DNA of 64,000 nucleotides, taken from the NCBI GenBank assembly GCA_005790605.1, contig SXUI01000063.1, positions 1 through 64,000 of the forward strand. Reading direction: 5' to 3'. The stretch comes from Planctomycetia bacterium. Its GTDB lineage: Bacteria > Planctomycetota > Phycisphaerae > Phycisphaerales > SM1A02. Below the pieces are notes generated by a model that saw only the letters and a list, made by a program, of their open reading frames with translations, had not been told where the DNA came from and searched no databases. The position numbers were made by a program, and so were the translations under genes. Numbering within the stretch: the stretch's first letter is position 1; every line of letters starts with the position of its first letter. This document shows positions 53,293 through 62,498 of the stretch, piece by piece.

Positions 53293-54741
53293 TCACGGGG
53301 TGCGTGCGACACGGAAGCCGACGCGATACTCCGGGAGGTTCGTCGAGTAACCCCCATGACTCGATGAACGAAGATAGAACGCATCGGACCAACAACCGCC
53401 ACGCATCACGACTGCTGTACCCGACAATGGTCCCGTCGGGTTCACCTGCGCGGCGGGCAGATAGAGGCCATCCCAGTCGTTCACGTACTCCCAGACATTG
53501 CCACACAGGTCATGTAGTCCTAGCGCATTGGCAGCCATGCCTCCGATGACGTGTGTACGCGAGTCTGAGTTGGTTCCGTGCCACGCAATGATTCCGATCT
53601 GATTGTCGTCGTTGGCTCCACTCGGGTATCCCGGCATCGAATGAAATGCCGTGGTCGTGCCAGCCCGATATGCAAACTCCCATTCCGCTTCGGTTGGCAG
53701 CCGGAGTCCAGTTGCGCTGAGGAAGTTCTGAATCGTGTTCCACGAGACTTGCTCAACCGGTCGCGATGGGCTGTCCGCGTACCCTTGGAAGTACGACGGA
53801 TTCGAACCCATCCGCGCTTGCCACTGCGCCTGCGTCACTTCATAGCGGCCGGTGTAGTAGGCGTTCGTGAGTGTCACCTGATGCACGGGATTTTCGCTGG
53901 AACCGCATCCGTACTGATTCGACGCAGAGCAGCCCATGTTGAATGTGCCAGGTGGAACCAGCAACATTTCAATCTGCGAACTGTTGTCTCGCACGCGCCA
54001 AGGAAAACATGTCGCGATGATCGCGCTGCGAAGCGTTGCGTTGGTGACGACCGCAGGATCAGGCGCGTAGGTCAGCGTTGTCGCCCACGGTAGCACGGCG
54101 CAGTTGCCGCTCGCATACGGCGTCTCACCCCAACTAGACAACAGCATCGCGATGTCGGGACCATCGACGACGCCGTCATTGGACAGATCCGCAAAAGCGT
54201 CGTCGGTCCCCCACAAACTCAATAGGAACGCGAGGTCGTCGCCGCCGATCGCGCCATCGAGCCCGAAGTCACCCACTGCATACTCACACGAATCTGGCGT
54301 GCAATTCTGATTGTCATCGGTCACGCCGTTGAGGAAAATGTCGCAGCGATCAAGCGTGCCATTAGCGTCGCAATCATCATCAAGACCCTCCACAATGTCG
54401 CAGGTGTCTGGAACCTGGTTCTGGTTGCAATCCGGCACAGTGCCTTGACTCAGTTCGTAGTCGTCTGGCAATCCATTGCCGTTGCAGTCTTCGCAACTGT
54501 CGGGAATGCCATCCGTGTCGATGTCGTTGGAGAATCCACTCGCAATGTCGCAGGAATCTGGGATGGCGTTCGCGTTGCAATCAAGACTCGACCCTGCCGT
54601 GAGGTCGCATGCATCCGGAATCGTGTTGGCATTGCAATCCGGTGCTGCGCCACTCGCAATCTCACAGGCGTCAAAGATCCCGTTGCTGTTGCAATCGGGC
54701 GCGCCGCCTGCGATGTCGCAACGGTCTGGGATGTCGTTTCG
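53293..54741 (-). pseudogene. 3' part of a frameshifted FGE/SUMF1-like secreted protein
   Basis: About 480 residues in this frame. From the frameshift outward there are seven or more calcium-loop repeats (DCNSNGIFDACEIASG, DCNANTIPDACDLTAG, CDANGTLDRCD), then a dockerin-like pair (DFGLDGAIGGDDLAFLLSLW, DLSNDGVVDGPDIAMLLSSW). The formylglycine-generating-enzyme-type domain follows: EMLLVPPGTFNMG, YYTGRYEVTQAQW, PVEQVSW, LRLPTEAEWEFAYRAGT, LCGNVWEYVND, VMRGGCWSDAFY and VGFRVAR. A metal-dependent FGE activity is not assured; many such domains are non-enzymatic. Its 5' part lies in a different frame. Confidence 0.7.
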
Positions 54742-55535
54742 TCGCAATCGACCGCCGTGCCTTGCGCGATGTCGTAGGAGTCTGGCATTCCATTGCCGTT
54801 GCAATCGAGTTGGCAGGAGTCAGGCACGCCGTCGGTATCGATGTCGCTTGAGAAGCCCGATGCGATGTCGCAGGAGTCTGGGATGTTGGTCGTATTGCAA
54901 TCTTCAGAAGTACCCGAGTGAATGTCGCAGTAGTCAAGCATGCCGTTGCTGTTGCAATCGGTCGACACCGTCAGCGTCGCCTTCACTTCACTGAACGGAC
55001 TCGCGCACTGCGTCGCACTCACCAGAGCATTCCCGGTGATCGTCACACTCATCACGCCACCCGCACTTGCCGCAACCACCGCGTTCCATTGCTTGGTCGG
55101 AATCACAAAGGTTGCGATGTCCGGCGTCACTGGGCAATTACTCGCGCCGTTCTGAAACAGCGTGGTCGTGATCGTTGTGCCTGCGAGTTTGAATGTCGCG
55201 TACTCCGTCGCAAGGTTGAAGTCCCCCACTGCGCGCACGGTGACCGTGACCGGCCAGAAACTTGAAGCGACGCCGACGAGCGTTCCTGAAGTTGTGACAC
55301 CTGATCCAATCGCGCCCATGTCGCCGGTTGCGACGGTGATCGAGGACTGACATGCGTCGCCCACGCCATTACTGTCGCAATCCGCTTGCGTCGCGTTCGC
55401 GACGAGCGGGCAGTTGTCACTCGCATCCGGCACGCCGTCGCCGTCGGTGTCTTGCGCGAAGGCAGGAGCACCGCACAGGACGAGCGAGCAAAGGAACGCA
55501 CGACCTAACGCCACCTGCACCGATTGATTCTTCAT
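54742..55535 (-). pseudogene. 5' part of the same frameshifted secreted protein
   Basis: About 265 residues starting MKNQSVQVALGRAFLCSLVL with a signal peptide ending AFAQDTDGDG. A beta domain (VTVTVRAVGDFNLATEYATF) follows and then calcium-loop repeats (DCNSNGMLDYCDIHSG, DCNGNGMPDSYDIAQG). The frame is left near DCDE at 54736-54741. Here GACGAAACGACATC would read in frame as D-A-N-D-I if one base were added between GACG and AAAC. This points to a one-base deletion in the strain or in sequencing. Together with the downstream part the protein would be about 747 residues. Confidence 0.68.
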
Positions 55536-55951
55536 GGGACTTCCTCTGATTGGCACCGACCGCCGCCTACCCACGCCAACGCCACCGACCCTCTGAAGGT
55601 AGCGCCTGAAGCGATCGGCGCAAGCGCGAATCAACCGAATCGGAGCCTCCCGTCGCCGCCGCCCGCCGCGCCAATGCGGTTTTCACCACCCTACGAGCTC
55701 TCCGACTCTCAACCCGGCCGACCCGACGGTGCCATCGACGGTCCAGCCGCGGTCTCATCTTGGTCCGCGACCAATCTTCCGACCCTGCCTCAACGCAGAA
55801 TTTCCCCACCCATCCGCTTGCGAACGCTGCGGTTGCCTGCTAACCTTCTCGATCCCCCTCATTTGGGGAGCGGCTTGTCCGCGTCTCGACTTTCCTGCCT
55901 CCAGTTCCCGCGTAGTTCCCAGCGTAGTTCCCATTTTTGGGGAGCCTCTCA
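55536..55951 (+). promoter_or_regulatory. rpmI-rplT leader region
   Basis: 416 bases without a gene between the divergent secreted-protein gene and rpmI. Near the end, AGTTCCC is repeated three times (55903, 55914, 55926), the last reading TTCCCATTTTTGGGGAG, where TTCCCA can pair with the Shine-Dalgarno GGGGAG (55939-55944). Another hairpin, TCCCCCTCATTTGGGGAG, lies just before. These could form a translational switch, for example for L20 autoregulation; that is inference. Confidence 0.35.
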
Positions 55952-56209
55952 ATGCCAAAGAACAAATCCCACAAGGGCCTCGCCAAGCGAATCAAACTCA
56001 CCAAGACCGGCAAGGTGCGCGTCAAGCGCCCTAACGGTCGTCACTTGAAGAGCAACAAGACCGGTGCGGCTATCCAGTCGTACCGTGGCAACAACTACGC
56101 AAGCTCGGGCAACCTCAAGGCGCTCGCGAAGATGCTCTTCCGCGGACTCCGTTCGCAAGAGCAATCGAAGGCCGACAAGGCCACCGATCTCGTCGAAGTC
56201 GCTGCCTAA
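55952..56209 (+). CDS. rpmI: 50S ribosomal protein L35
   Basis: 85 residues starting MPKNKSHKGLAKRIKLTKTG, then KVRVKRPNGRHLKSNKTG, as in bacterial L35. The C-terminus (RGLRSQEQSKADKATDLVEV) is longer than in E. coli. GGGGAG precedes the ATG. infC, the usual upstream partner, is absent. Confidence 0.95.
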   Translation: MPKNKSHKGLAKRIKLTKTGKVRVKRPNGRHLKSNKTGAAIQSYRGNNYASSGNLKALAKMLFRGLRSQEQSKADKATDLVEVAA

Positions 56210-56310
56210 TTTTCACTCACGAATCTGTTTCCGTTTCATCATCTGTCCGTCGGGACCGAAGTGCGCCGACCGTAACGCGCCTCCGCCGGACAAACGCTTA
56301 GGAGTTCACT

Positions 56311-56688
56311 ATGCCACGCGCACGCAAGGGTGCAGCCCGCACGCAAGCCCGCCGCAAGCTTCTTCGAGAAGCACGCGGTTTCTTCGGAACCAAGAGTCGC
56401 CTCAAGCAACAAGCGAAGGTCGCGCTCATGCGCGCCGGCCGTTATGCGTGGCGAGATCGTCGCGCGCGAAAGCGAGACTTCCGCGCCCTCTGGATCACTC
56501 GTATCACGGCGGCCTGCCGTATGCGTGGCGTTCGCTACTCGCTCTTCATCAACGGCCTCCAGCGCGCTGGCTGCCTCTTGAATCGCAAGATGCTCTCGGA
56601 AGTTGCGATCCATGATCCGACAACCTTTGATGCACTCGTGACCCTCGCGAAGGCGAAGACCACCGCGACCGCTGCCTGCGCGGCGTAG
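56311..56688 (+). CDS. rplT: 50S ribosomal protein L20
   Basis: 125 residues starting MPRARKGAARTQARRKLLRE. ARGFFGTKSRLKQQAKVALM and RDFRALWITRITAACRMRGV are diagnostic of L20, which binds 23S rRNA early in assembly and can repress its own operon. It follows rpmI by 101 bases and is followed by a strong terminator. A four-residue Ala/Thr-rich tail is extra. Confidence 0.97.
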   Translation: MPRARKGAARTQARRKLLREARGFFGTKSRLKQQAKVALMRAGRYAWRDRRARKRDFRALWITRITAACRMRGVRYSLFINGLQRAGCLLNRKMLSEVAIHDPTTFDALVTLAKAKTTATAACAA

Positions 56689-56770
56689 TTGAGCAGGAGC
56701 GCGGAGTTCTGCCGCGAAGCGCGGACAAACTCCATCGCTCCCTTTCGACTCGGTCGGACCCACTGACAAT

Positions 56771-56809
56771 GACACGGCGCTGGAGCAATCCAGCGCCGTG
56801 TGTCTTTTT
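56771..56809 (+). terminator. Intrinsic terminator of rpmI-rplT
   Basis: A perfect 12-base stem ACACGGCGCTGG / CCAGCGCCGTGT with a six-base loop is followed by GTCTTTTTG, 83 bases after the rplT stop. Confidence 0.93.
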
Positions 56810-57017
56810 GTCCGCTCTTCGCTCGCCGAGCGTCTGGCGCTCTGCGAGTTCAAGGGACTCGCGTGAAACGCTTGGAAGAGCCCGCGCAGCTCAGCGCCGT
56901 ATTGGAGCGACCAACCTCGGGCAGGACTCGCAAGGTTTGCGCAGACAGCAGCGCAATCCCGGAAGATTCATCGCCGAGTTTCGGAGGACTTCTGCTGAAC
57001 CCCAACCCAGATGATGT

Positions 57018-57037
57018 ATGTTGTAAAAGTACAACAT
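57018..57037 (+). promoter_or_regulatory. Inverted repeat overlapping the nucleotidyltransferase start codon
   Basis: ATGTTGTA / TACAACAT, 8-base arms with AAAG between. The right arm includes the AT of the start codon at 57036. A binding site there would block both transcription and initiation, fitting autoregulation of a toxin-antitoxin-like cassette. The 208 bases before it (56810-57017) hold no gene. Confidence 0.45.
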
Positions 57038-57618
57038 GCGCGGCCCGCCGCTCAACTCCAACCAACTGTGCAGTGCTCTGAAGACGCTGGCGGCACTGCT
57101 TCCGCCGGACAAGCCCGCCGAGATGATCCTGATTGGCGGAGGAGCCGGAATGCTCTCTGGGCTCCTTCCAACCGACCGATCGACCGTCGACCTCGATGTG
57201 ATGGATGTCACGCCGCCGGAGGTCTTCGACCTTTGCTGTCACTTCGCGCCGCGAGTCGCAGAGGAGTGTGGCATCAGTCCGAGCTGGTTTGATTCGACGG
57301 CGCACACGATTCGGCACACGATGCTCGACGGCGCGAGGGACCGGACCGTTTTCATCGGCGAGTTTGGACCGCTCGGCGTCCGCGCGATCACACGGATCGA
57401 CTTGATCTCGCTGAAGTTGATTGCGGGAAAGACAGCGGGATCTCCTCGACCTTCGGAGCCTCCATGTCAGTCGCGCCGAAACCGAATTCATTGCGATGAG
57501 TTTACCGAAACTCCTCAAAATCGGCGTCAATCCCGATCACATCGAGAATGCGCTGCGCACGCTCGAGGATCTCGGCGTTCGCGATAGGGAGCCTCCGATC
57601 AAAGAGGGAGCATCATGA
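57036..57618 (+). pseudogene. Nucleotidyltransferase-like protein, frameshifted
   Basis: About 193 residues if repaired. The first part has MILIGGGAGMLSGLLPTDRS then TVDLDVMDVTPPEVFDLCCH, which is the GG-x-A plus D-x-D pattern of minimal nucleotidyltransferases (DUF6036-like). After DLISLKLIA the frame is lost. Removing one G from the GGG at 57425-57427 restores ERQRDLLDLRSLHVSRAETE to ALRTLEDLGVRDREPPIKEG and the stop at 57616. The downstream winged-helix gene overlaps this stop by 4 bases (ATGA). The paired arrangement resembles AbiE-type or MNT-HEPN-like modules, but the partner differs. Confidence 0.6.
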
Positions 57619-58355
57619 CCGAACCCGAACTCGACAGCGTCATCGATCGTTGGCGTGACGCCGGCGCCGCGTACAACGGTCCTGTGTTTCCGCCGAAACC
57701 AGTGACCGTCGCACCGATGGACATCGAGCAGTTGCTTCTCGACACGGCTCGAGCGATGCGCTATGTCGCACGCCTTTACAACACGACAGCGACATGGCTT
57801 CACGAGTTTGGCGACATCGTGGCGAAGCACCGCCTGCGCCGCATGATCGCTGACAAGCTAAGCGTCGATGATCATGCCCCACTCGGCGCTGTGTTCGACT
57901 GCGCGCAGATCGGCCAAAATCCGCAGGAATTCCGATCGATCATCGCAGTGCTCCAACCGGCGCGCAAAGCGATCCCGCTCTTTAAATCACTCGAAAGCGA
58001 TCCCGCGATGCTTCGGTTCGCGAAAGAGCGCACTGGCTCCGTCGGCGCTCGCTGGCGCATCTACATTGACGACGAGCCCATCCGTCCAAAGGTCATTCGG
58101 CCCGCAAACTGGATCATGCGACGCCACCCTGATTTCGTGCTGCGCGCGGATTTCAAGGGCGACCTGCGTGCGTCGATCTTGGCGTCACTCGCATTTGACG
58201 ACGGCGCGACGGAAAGCGAACTCGCGCTTGCGCGCGCCGCGGGCGGAAGCCGCGCACAAGTTCGCAATGCACTCGACAATCTCGAGATGACCGGCCGGGT
58301 TCGGCGACATCGATCGAAGGCAGGAACGCGCATCGAACTCCTCCGATTCCAGTGA
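57615..58355 (+). CDS. Winged-helix protein coupled to the nucleotidyltransferase
   Basis: 246 residues. An N-terminal helical region (MDIEQLLLDTARAMRYVARL, LYNTTATWLHEFGDIVAKHR) leads to a middle domain with IIAVLQPARKAIPLFKSLES. The C-terminal winged helix has GATESELALARAAGGSRAQV then RNALDNLEMTGRVRRHRSKA. The start overlaps the preceding stop by 4 bases. It may be the repressor acting at the palindrome before 57036. No recognised family beyond the wHTH. Confidence 0.6.
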   Translation: MTEPELDSVIDRWRDAGAAYNGPVFPPKPVTVAPMDIEQLLLDTARAMRYVARLYNTTATWLHEFGDIVAKHRLRRMIADKLSVDDHAPLGAVFDCAQIGQNPQEFRSIIAVLQPARKAIPLFKSLESDPAMLRFAKERTGSVGARWRIYIDDEPIRPKVIRPANWIMRRHPDFVLRADFKGDLRASILASLAFDDGATESELALARAAGGSRAQVRNALDNLEMTGRVRRHRSKAGTRIELLRFQ

Positions 58356-58472
58356 GCGAGTAGCCGGCGAAGCCGATCGCGAGGCGAACGAGCTTGCAGC
58401 TCAATCGCCACCGGCGCGATGCGTCCAGTTCGCGATCATCGCGGTAGGCGCGCCGCCTCGCTCGCTTTCGAC

Positions 58473-58681
58473 TGCGCCGCCGCGAGTGAATCGCGAGCGG
58501 CGCAATTCCAATGTTGTTGGACGGGCTGAGCTCGCCCTCCGACCGTCGCGATTCATTCGCGCGGTCGGAGTCGAAAGGGAGCGCTGAAATTTGTCCGCGC
58601 GCTTCGCGCGGCAGAATTTCAGGCTCCCGCTCAAACTAACGCAGTGACCGCTGCTTACGCCTAGGCGCAAGCAGCGGTCAC
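58473..58681. repeat. Hairpin repeat array, copy D
   Basis: Type-1 hairpins are at 58473-58504 (reverse; TGCGCCGC-CGCGA-GTGAA-TCGCG-AGCGGCGCA-like) and 58537-58570 (forward; CTCCGACCG-T-CGCGA-TTCAT-TCGCG-CGGTCGGAG). A type-2-like hairpin lies at 58584-58622 (CTGAAATT...AATTTCAG with CCGCGC/GCGCGG core). Type 3 is at 58644-58681 (GTGACCGCTGCTT / AAGCAGCGGTCAC). The order matches copy A/B. Region 58360-58472 has related but less clear pieces. No gene lies in 58356-58749. Confidence 0.8.
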
Positions 58682-58697
58682 GCATCACTCTCCGAGT

Positions 58698-58736
58698 TCG
58701 ACTCGGGTGAGAGCCTCCGGCTCTCACCCGTGTCGA
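58698..58736 (-). terminator. Hairpin after flagellin A
   Basis: A 12-base stem CGGGTGAGAGCC / GGCTCTCACCCG with loop TCC, extended by TCGAC/GTCGA with one mismatch, lies 14 bases after the flagellin stop. There is no U tract on either strand, so termination is likely but not certain. Confidence 0.6.
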
Positions 58737-58749
58737 GGATTCGTAACTA

Positions 58750-60213
58750 TCAGCCGATGAGCGAGAGAACCTGCTGCGGAGCAGTGTTCGCCAGCGACAA
58801 GGACTGGGTTGCAGCCTGCGAGAGGATCTGCGCGCGAGTCATGTTCGCTGTCTCTGCTGCGAAGTCCGTGTCACGGATCGCAGACTCAGCAGCCGTGGTG
58901 TTCTCAAGGGCAACGCCGAGGCTCGAGATCGTCGAACCAACAACGTTCTTCTGGAACGCGCCGAGGCGACCGCGAAGGCTCGAGACCTGCTTGATAGCAG
59001 CATCGATGACTTCTTGTGCCTGCGACAGGTTGCCATTCTGGACATTGCCTGCACCGCCCGACTTGAGCGATGAGAGGAAGCCAGAGGAGCTTGCACCGAG
59101 GTTGCCTGTGGTCACGGTTTCGATACCGAGCGAGACCTTACCTGCGAGATTCACGGATGGTGCGAGATTGAAGTTCGCGCCGCCACCGGTGATGTAGAAG
59201 GTAGAGGTTCCACCAGCTGCGTTGATGGCGTTCGTGCCGTTGAGCTGCACGCTGACATCAAAGCCGTCGGTCGAGACGCGTGCACTCAGGCCGTCCGTAG
59301 TGGCCTGCGTACCGTTGATGAGGACGGTCGCATCGCGGCCGTAGTCCTTGAGATCGTCGACGGACGAACCGCCGGCTGCTGCACTGAACACGAAGTTCGT
59401 GGAGTTCTCGTTGGACAGTTCCTTCATGCGAACGAAGCTGTCTGCACCGTAATCGCTCGAGTAGAGCACAACGCGGTTCGCGTTCGCTGCCGAAGCAGTC
59501 ACGCCAAGTGCATCGCTGAAGCTGTTGATGGCTGCAACGACTGCCGACTGTGCGGTACCTGATGCGAAGGTGAACTGTTGCACGCCCTTGGCGCCGGTCA
59601 CTTCGAAGGTGACCTGACCCGAACCACCGTTGCCAAACGCTGCGCCAGTCGAGAGGTAGACCTTGGCGGTCTGCGCTGACTGAAGCACCGAGATGGTGAC
59701 GGAGCGAGCCGAATTGTCATCGCTGAGCTTCGCAGCATTCACGGTGACATCGGTGAGGCCTGCGCCCTGACCAGAAACCGTGTAGTCGAAGTTGCCGTTG
59801 AGCAACTTCGTGCCTTGGAAGCTCGTCGCGTTGGCAATGCGATCGATCGTCTGCAGAATCGAGTCGACCTGCAGCTGATTCGCGTCGCGCTCTTCTTGCG
59901 AAACACCAGCCTCGTTGGCGGTTGCGCCGACGATGCCCTGGAGTTCGACAAGCATGTTCGAGATTTCTTGGAGACCACCCTCAGCAACATTCACGACCTG
60001 ATCAGCGCGCTGGCTGTTCGAGATCGCTGAGTTGATGGCGGTCTTCTCCGCACGGAGATTCTCGCTTGCAATGAGACCTGCCGGATCATCAGCACCACGA
60101 TTGATGCGAAGACCGGTTGACAAGCGCTGCAGACTGCCTGCAAGCATCTTGTTCTGCCCGTTCAGCACGCGCTGAGCAACGAGCGATGGAATATTTTGAT
60201 TGATACGACTCAC
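58750..60213 (-). CDS. fliC: Flagellin A
   Basis: 487 residues from a GTG preceded by GGAGGA. The N-terminal D0/D1 (MSRINQNIPSLVAQRVLNGQ, LQRLSTGLRINRGADDPAGL) and C-terminal D1/D0 (RDTDFAAETANMTRAQILSQ, AATQSLSLANTAPQQVLSLI) are typical. The middle 200 residues are beta-rich D2/D3-like with GFDVSVQLNGTNAIN. No cysteine is seen. It polymerises into the filament after export by the flagellar type III system. The leader before it carries several GGA motifs. Confidence 0.96.
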   Translation of the reverse strand: MSRINQNIPSLVAQRVLNGQNKMLAGSLQRLSTGLRINRGADDPAGLIASENLRAEKTAINSAISNSQRADQVVNVAEGGLQEISNMLVELQGIVGATANEAGVSQEERDANQLQVDSILQTIDRIANATSFQGTKLLNGNFDYTVSGQGAGLTDVTVNAAKLSDDNSARSVTISVLQSAQTAKVYLSTGAAFGNGGSGQVTFEVTGAKGVQQFTFASGTAQSAVVAAINSFSDALGVTASAANANRVVLYSSDYGADSFVRMKELSNENSTNFVFSAAAGGSSVDDLKDYGRDATVLINGTQATTDGLSARVSTDGFDVSVQLNGTNAINAAGGTSTFYITGGGANFNLAPSVNLAGKVSLGIETVTTGNLGASSSGFLSSLKSGGAGNVQNGNLSQAQEVIDAAIKQVSSLRGRLGAFQKNVVGSTISSLGVALENTTAAESAIRDTDFAAETANMTRAQILSQAATQSLSLANTAPQQVLSLIG

Positions 60214-60476
60214 TGTAGATCCTCCGTGAACTTTCCTGGGCTCTCCAGGCGCTAACTCCCAACCGCCCCGAAACTGGGGAAGGCCTTACGAATCGCAACG
60301 CGCGACTCGCACCTTGCCACCATTCGGAATCCCCCGAAAGGTGTCTGTCCTGCTGCTTGGTTCACTCCGTAAACCTGTTTCGCCGCAGTCCATCCTTCGC
60401 GGCAAGAGACGAATCGGGCAGAAACGGACAGCACTTCATGCCTGAGTCGCAATTCCGGCGTCTTTTCGCCGGCGCG
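60214..60476 (-). promoter_or_regulatory. Flagellin A leader with GGA motifs and promoter region
   Basis: The minus-strand leader reads GGAGAGCCCAGGAAAG then CACGGAGGATCTACA before the GTG, with GGA at four sites including the Shine-Dalgarno. Such sites bind CsrA, whose gene is nearby. A weak sigma-28-like pair (TGAAGTGC, then CCCGATTC 12 bases later) lies on this strand near 60402-60431; I regard it as only suggestive. Confidence 0.4.
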
Positions 60477-60511
60477 GAAAAGAAAACCGCTCGGCGCGAA
60501 GCCGAGCGGTA
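60477..60511 (-). terminator. Intrinsic terminator of flagellin B
   Basis: A perfect 10-base stem ACCGCTCGGC / GCCGAGCGGT with five-base loop, followed on the minus strand by TTTTCTTTTC, 46 bases after the flagellin B stop. Confidence 0.92.
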
Positions 60512-60556
60512 TGAGCGATCAGGTGAATTCCTACCTATCTGTACGGTCTGAGGCGA

Positions 60557-62026
60557 TTATCGGAGGAGACTCAGAACATTCTGCGCGGTGGAGTTTGCGG
60601 TGGCGAGCACGGAGGTGCCCGCCTGCTGGAGAATCTGGGCGCGGCTCAGCATCGCACTTTCTTCCGCGAAGTCCGTGTCGCGAATCTTCGACTCGCTCGC
60701 GGTGATGTTCTCAAAACCAATCTGCAGGCTGCGCGAGTTGGTCTGCAGCGTGTTGCGTTCGAAGGCACCCAAGCGGCCGCGCATCACGCTGATTTCCGTC
60801 ACCGCAGCATCAAGAATGCTGTTGGCTTCGGCAGCTCTCGAAGTTGTCAGTGCGTTGGGCTGACCACTCTTGAGACTGTCGAGGAAGTAACGCGCTGCGT
60901 CGATGGTCGTTCCGCCAATGCGGCTCGCTGCAACGGAACTGATACCCACGCCAACCTGTTGCGTCGTGGTGATCGACGGCCCAAGTTGGAATGTCGCACC
61001 ACCGCCAACAAGGTCGAAGGTCGTTGGAGATCCGCTCACCATCGTGGCGAAGGCCTGGGTGAGATCGAGCTCGAGACTGAGCGCCGGTGTGTTGAGACTA
61101 ATGCTCGTTCCGTTTCCAGTCGCGAGCGCACCATTGATGATCGCCGTGACATCGCGACCTGCGTCGCGCTGCGTAGCGTTTCCACCTGGAGCACTGTAAG
61201 TTTGCCAGAACGCGCCGCCCTGACCGATGCGACGGACGGACACAAACTCATCGCTACCGAAGCTCGTCGAGTTGAAGAAGAAGCCAGACGCTTGGTTCGC
61301 GCCATTGGCAAGTTCTGCACTCACGCCTGTCGTGTCGCGCACGGTGTTCACCGCTGCAACGACTGCGCTGAGCGCCGTACCGGAAACAAACGAGAGCGTT
61401 TGCACACCGAGGCTTCCCGCGATTTCAAGCGTGACTCCCGATGCGAGCGTGCCCATGCCACCGGAGAAGAACAGCGCACCCGTCTGTGCGGACTGCGTCA
61501 CTTCGACAGCGACTCCAATGCTGGAGTTGCCTCCGAACTGCACACTGTGAATCTTCGCGCCAGCAACTGCCGAAGGCGCAAGACCACTCGTGAGGTACTC
61601 GAGAGAGCCGTTGAGCAATTGCAAGCCGGCGAAACTCGCGGTGTTCGAGATACGCGTGATCGATTCGATCGCGCTATCGACTTGGAGTTGATTCGCGTCA
61701 ACTTCCTCTTGCGAGATACCGCCCGTGTTCGCTGTCGCGACGACGAGACTCTTGATCGAATTCAAGAGGTCTGCGACTTCGGCGAGATAGCCTTCCGTGG
61801 TGGCGATGACCGAGCTTGCGCGCTCGCTATTGCTGATAGCCTGCGTGATGCCCTTCATCTCCGAGCGCAGTCGCTCAGAAACGATGAGGCCTGCTGGATC
61901 ATCCGCACCACGATTGATGCGAAGACCAGTCGAGAGACGCTGCAGGCGAAGACCGAGGTCTCCAGCGCTCTTGTTCAGGTTGCTGCGTGCGATGAGTGAT
62001 GGAACGTTCGTATTGATGCGAGCCAT
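60557..62026 (-). CDS. Flagellin B
   Basis: 489 residues with start MARINTNVPSLIARSNLNKS. Conserved D0/D1 ends are LQRLSTGLRINRGADDPAGL and RDTDFAEESAMLSRAQILQQ, with AGTSVLATANSTAQNVLSLL at the end. The middle part differs from flagellin A, so the filament is probably mixed. GGAGGA sits 8 bases before the ATG. The gene lies 33 bases after csrA, in the same transcript, with a terminator after it. Confidence 0.95.
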   Translation of the reverse strand: MARINTNVPSLIARSNLNKSAGDLGLRLQRLSTGLRINRGADDPAGLIVSERLRSEMKGITQAISNSERASSVIATTEGYLAEVADLLNSIKSLVVATANTGGISQEEVDANQLQVDSAIESITRISNTASFAGLQLLNGSLEYLTSGLAPSAVAGAKIHSVQFGGNSSIGVAVEVTQSAQTGALFFSGGMGTLASGVTLEIAGSLGVQTLSFVSGTALSAVVAAVNTVRDTTGVSAELANGANQASGFFFNSTSFGSDEFVSVRRIGQGGAFWQTYSAPGGNATQRDAGRDVTAIINGALATGNGTSISLNTPALSLELDLTQAFATMVSGSPTTFDLVGGGATFQLGPSITTTQQVGVGISSVAASRIGGTTIDAARYFLDSLKSGQPNALTTSRAAEANSILDAAVTEISVMRGRLGAFERNTLQTNSRSLQIGFENITASESKIRDTDFAEESAMLSRAQILQQAGTSVLATANSTAQNVLSLLR

Positions 62027-62059
62027 GGCAATCCTCCTTGACTGAGAGGCTCAGTGGGG

Positions 62060-62386
62060 TTACGCGGTTTCGCGACGCCCCGGAGTGTTCGCCGCGAGCT
62101 TCGCGGCGGCAGGAAGGACCGTCCCACCTGCATGCTGATGCAAACCCTGACCTGTCGAACTCTTGCCTGTCAAACGCGGTCGAAGTGCGCCCAACTCTCC
62201 GCGAAACGACGCGGCCTGTTGGTTCTCATTTCGAATGGCGTCATACACTTCTTTGCGATGCACCGCCACATGCGCTGGTGCTTTGATTCCAATTCTGACC
62301 TTGTCACCACGAATGTCGACGATGGTCAGCTCGACTTCGTCACCAATCATGATGGTCTCGTCACGCTGCCGTGAAAGTACGAGCAT
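62060..62386 (-). CDS. csrA: CsrA translational regulator with extended tail
   Basis: 108 residues starting MLVLSRQRDETIMIGDEVEL, then TIVDIRGDKVRIGIKAPAHV and HRKEVYDAIRNENQQA. The usual 60-70-residue core is followed by about 45 extra residues (SFRGELGALRPRLTGKSSTG and on). It binds GGA motifs in leaders and represses translation. The 5' leader itself has GGAAGGAG before the start, consistent with self-control. The longer frame to 62455 lacks support. FliW, its antagonist, is encoded directly upstream. Confidence 0.94.
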   Translation of the reverse strand: MLVLSRQRDETIMIGDEVELTIVDIRGDKVRIGIKAPAHVAVHRKEVYDAIRNENQQAASFRGELGALRPRLTGKSSTGQGLHQHAGGTVLPAAAKLAANTPGRRETA

Positions 62387-62498
62387 CGGCAGACTCCTTC
62401 CTGATTCCGCGTGAGGATTCACGCGGCGGGCATCCGTGCCCTGAATTCCATCCAATCCTCAAGCGGCATCCTTATCGCTCGAGGCAAACCATCATCAC

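Noticed and set aside
60402-60431. Sigma-28-type promoter before flagellin A
   Set aside because: The match is about 5 of 8 bases per box; too weak for a separate promoter call, so it is only mentioned in the leader entry.
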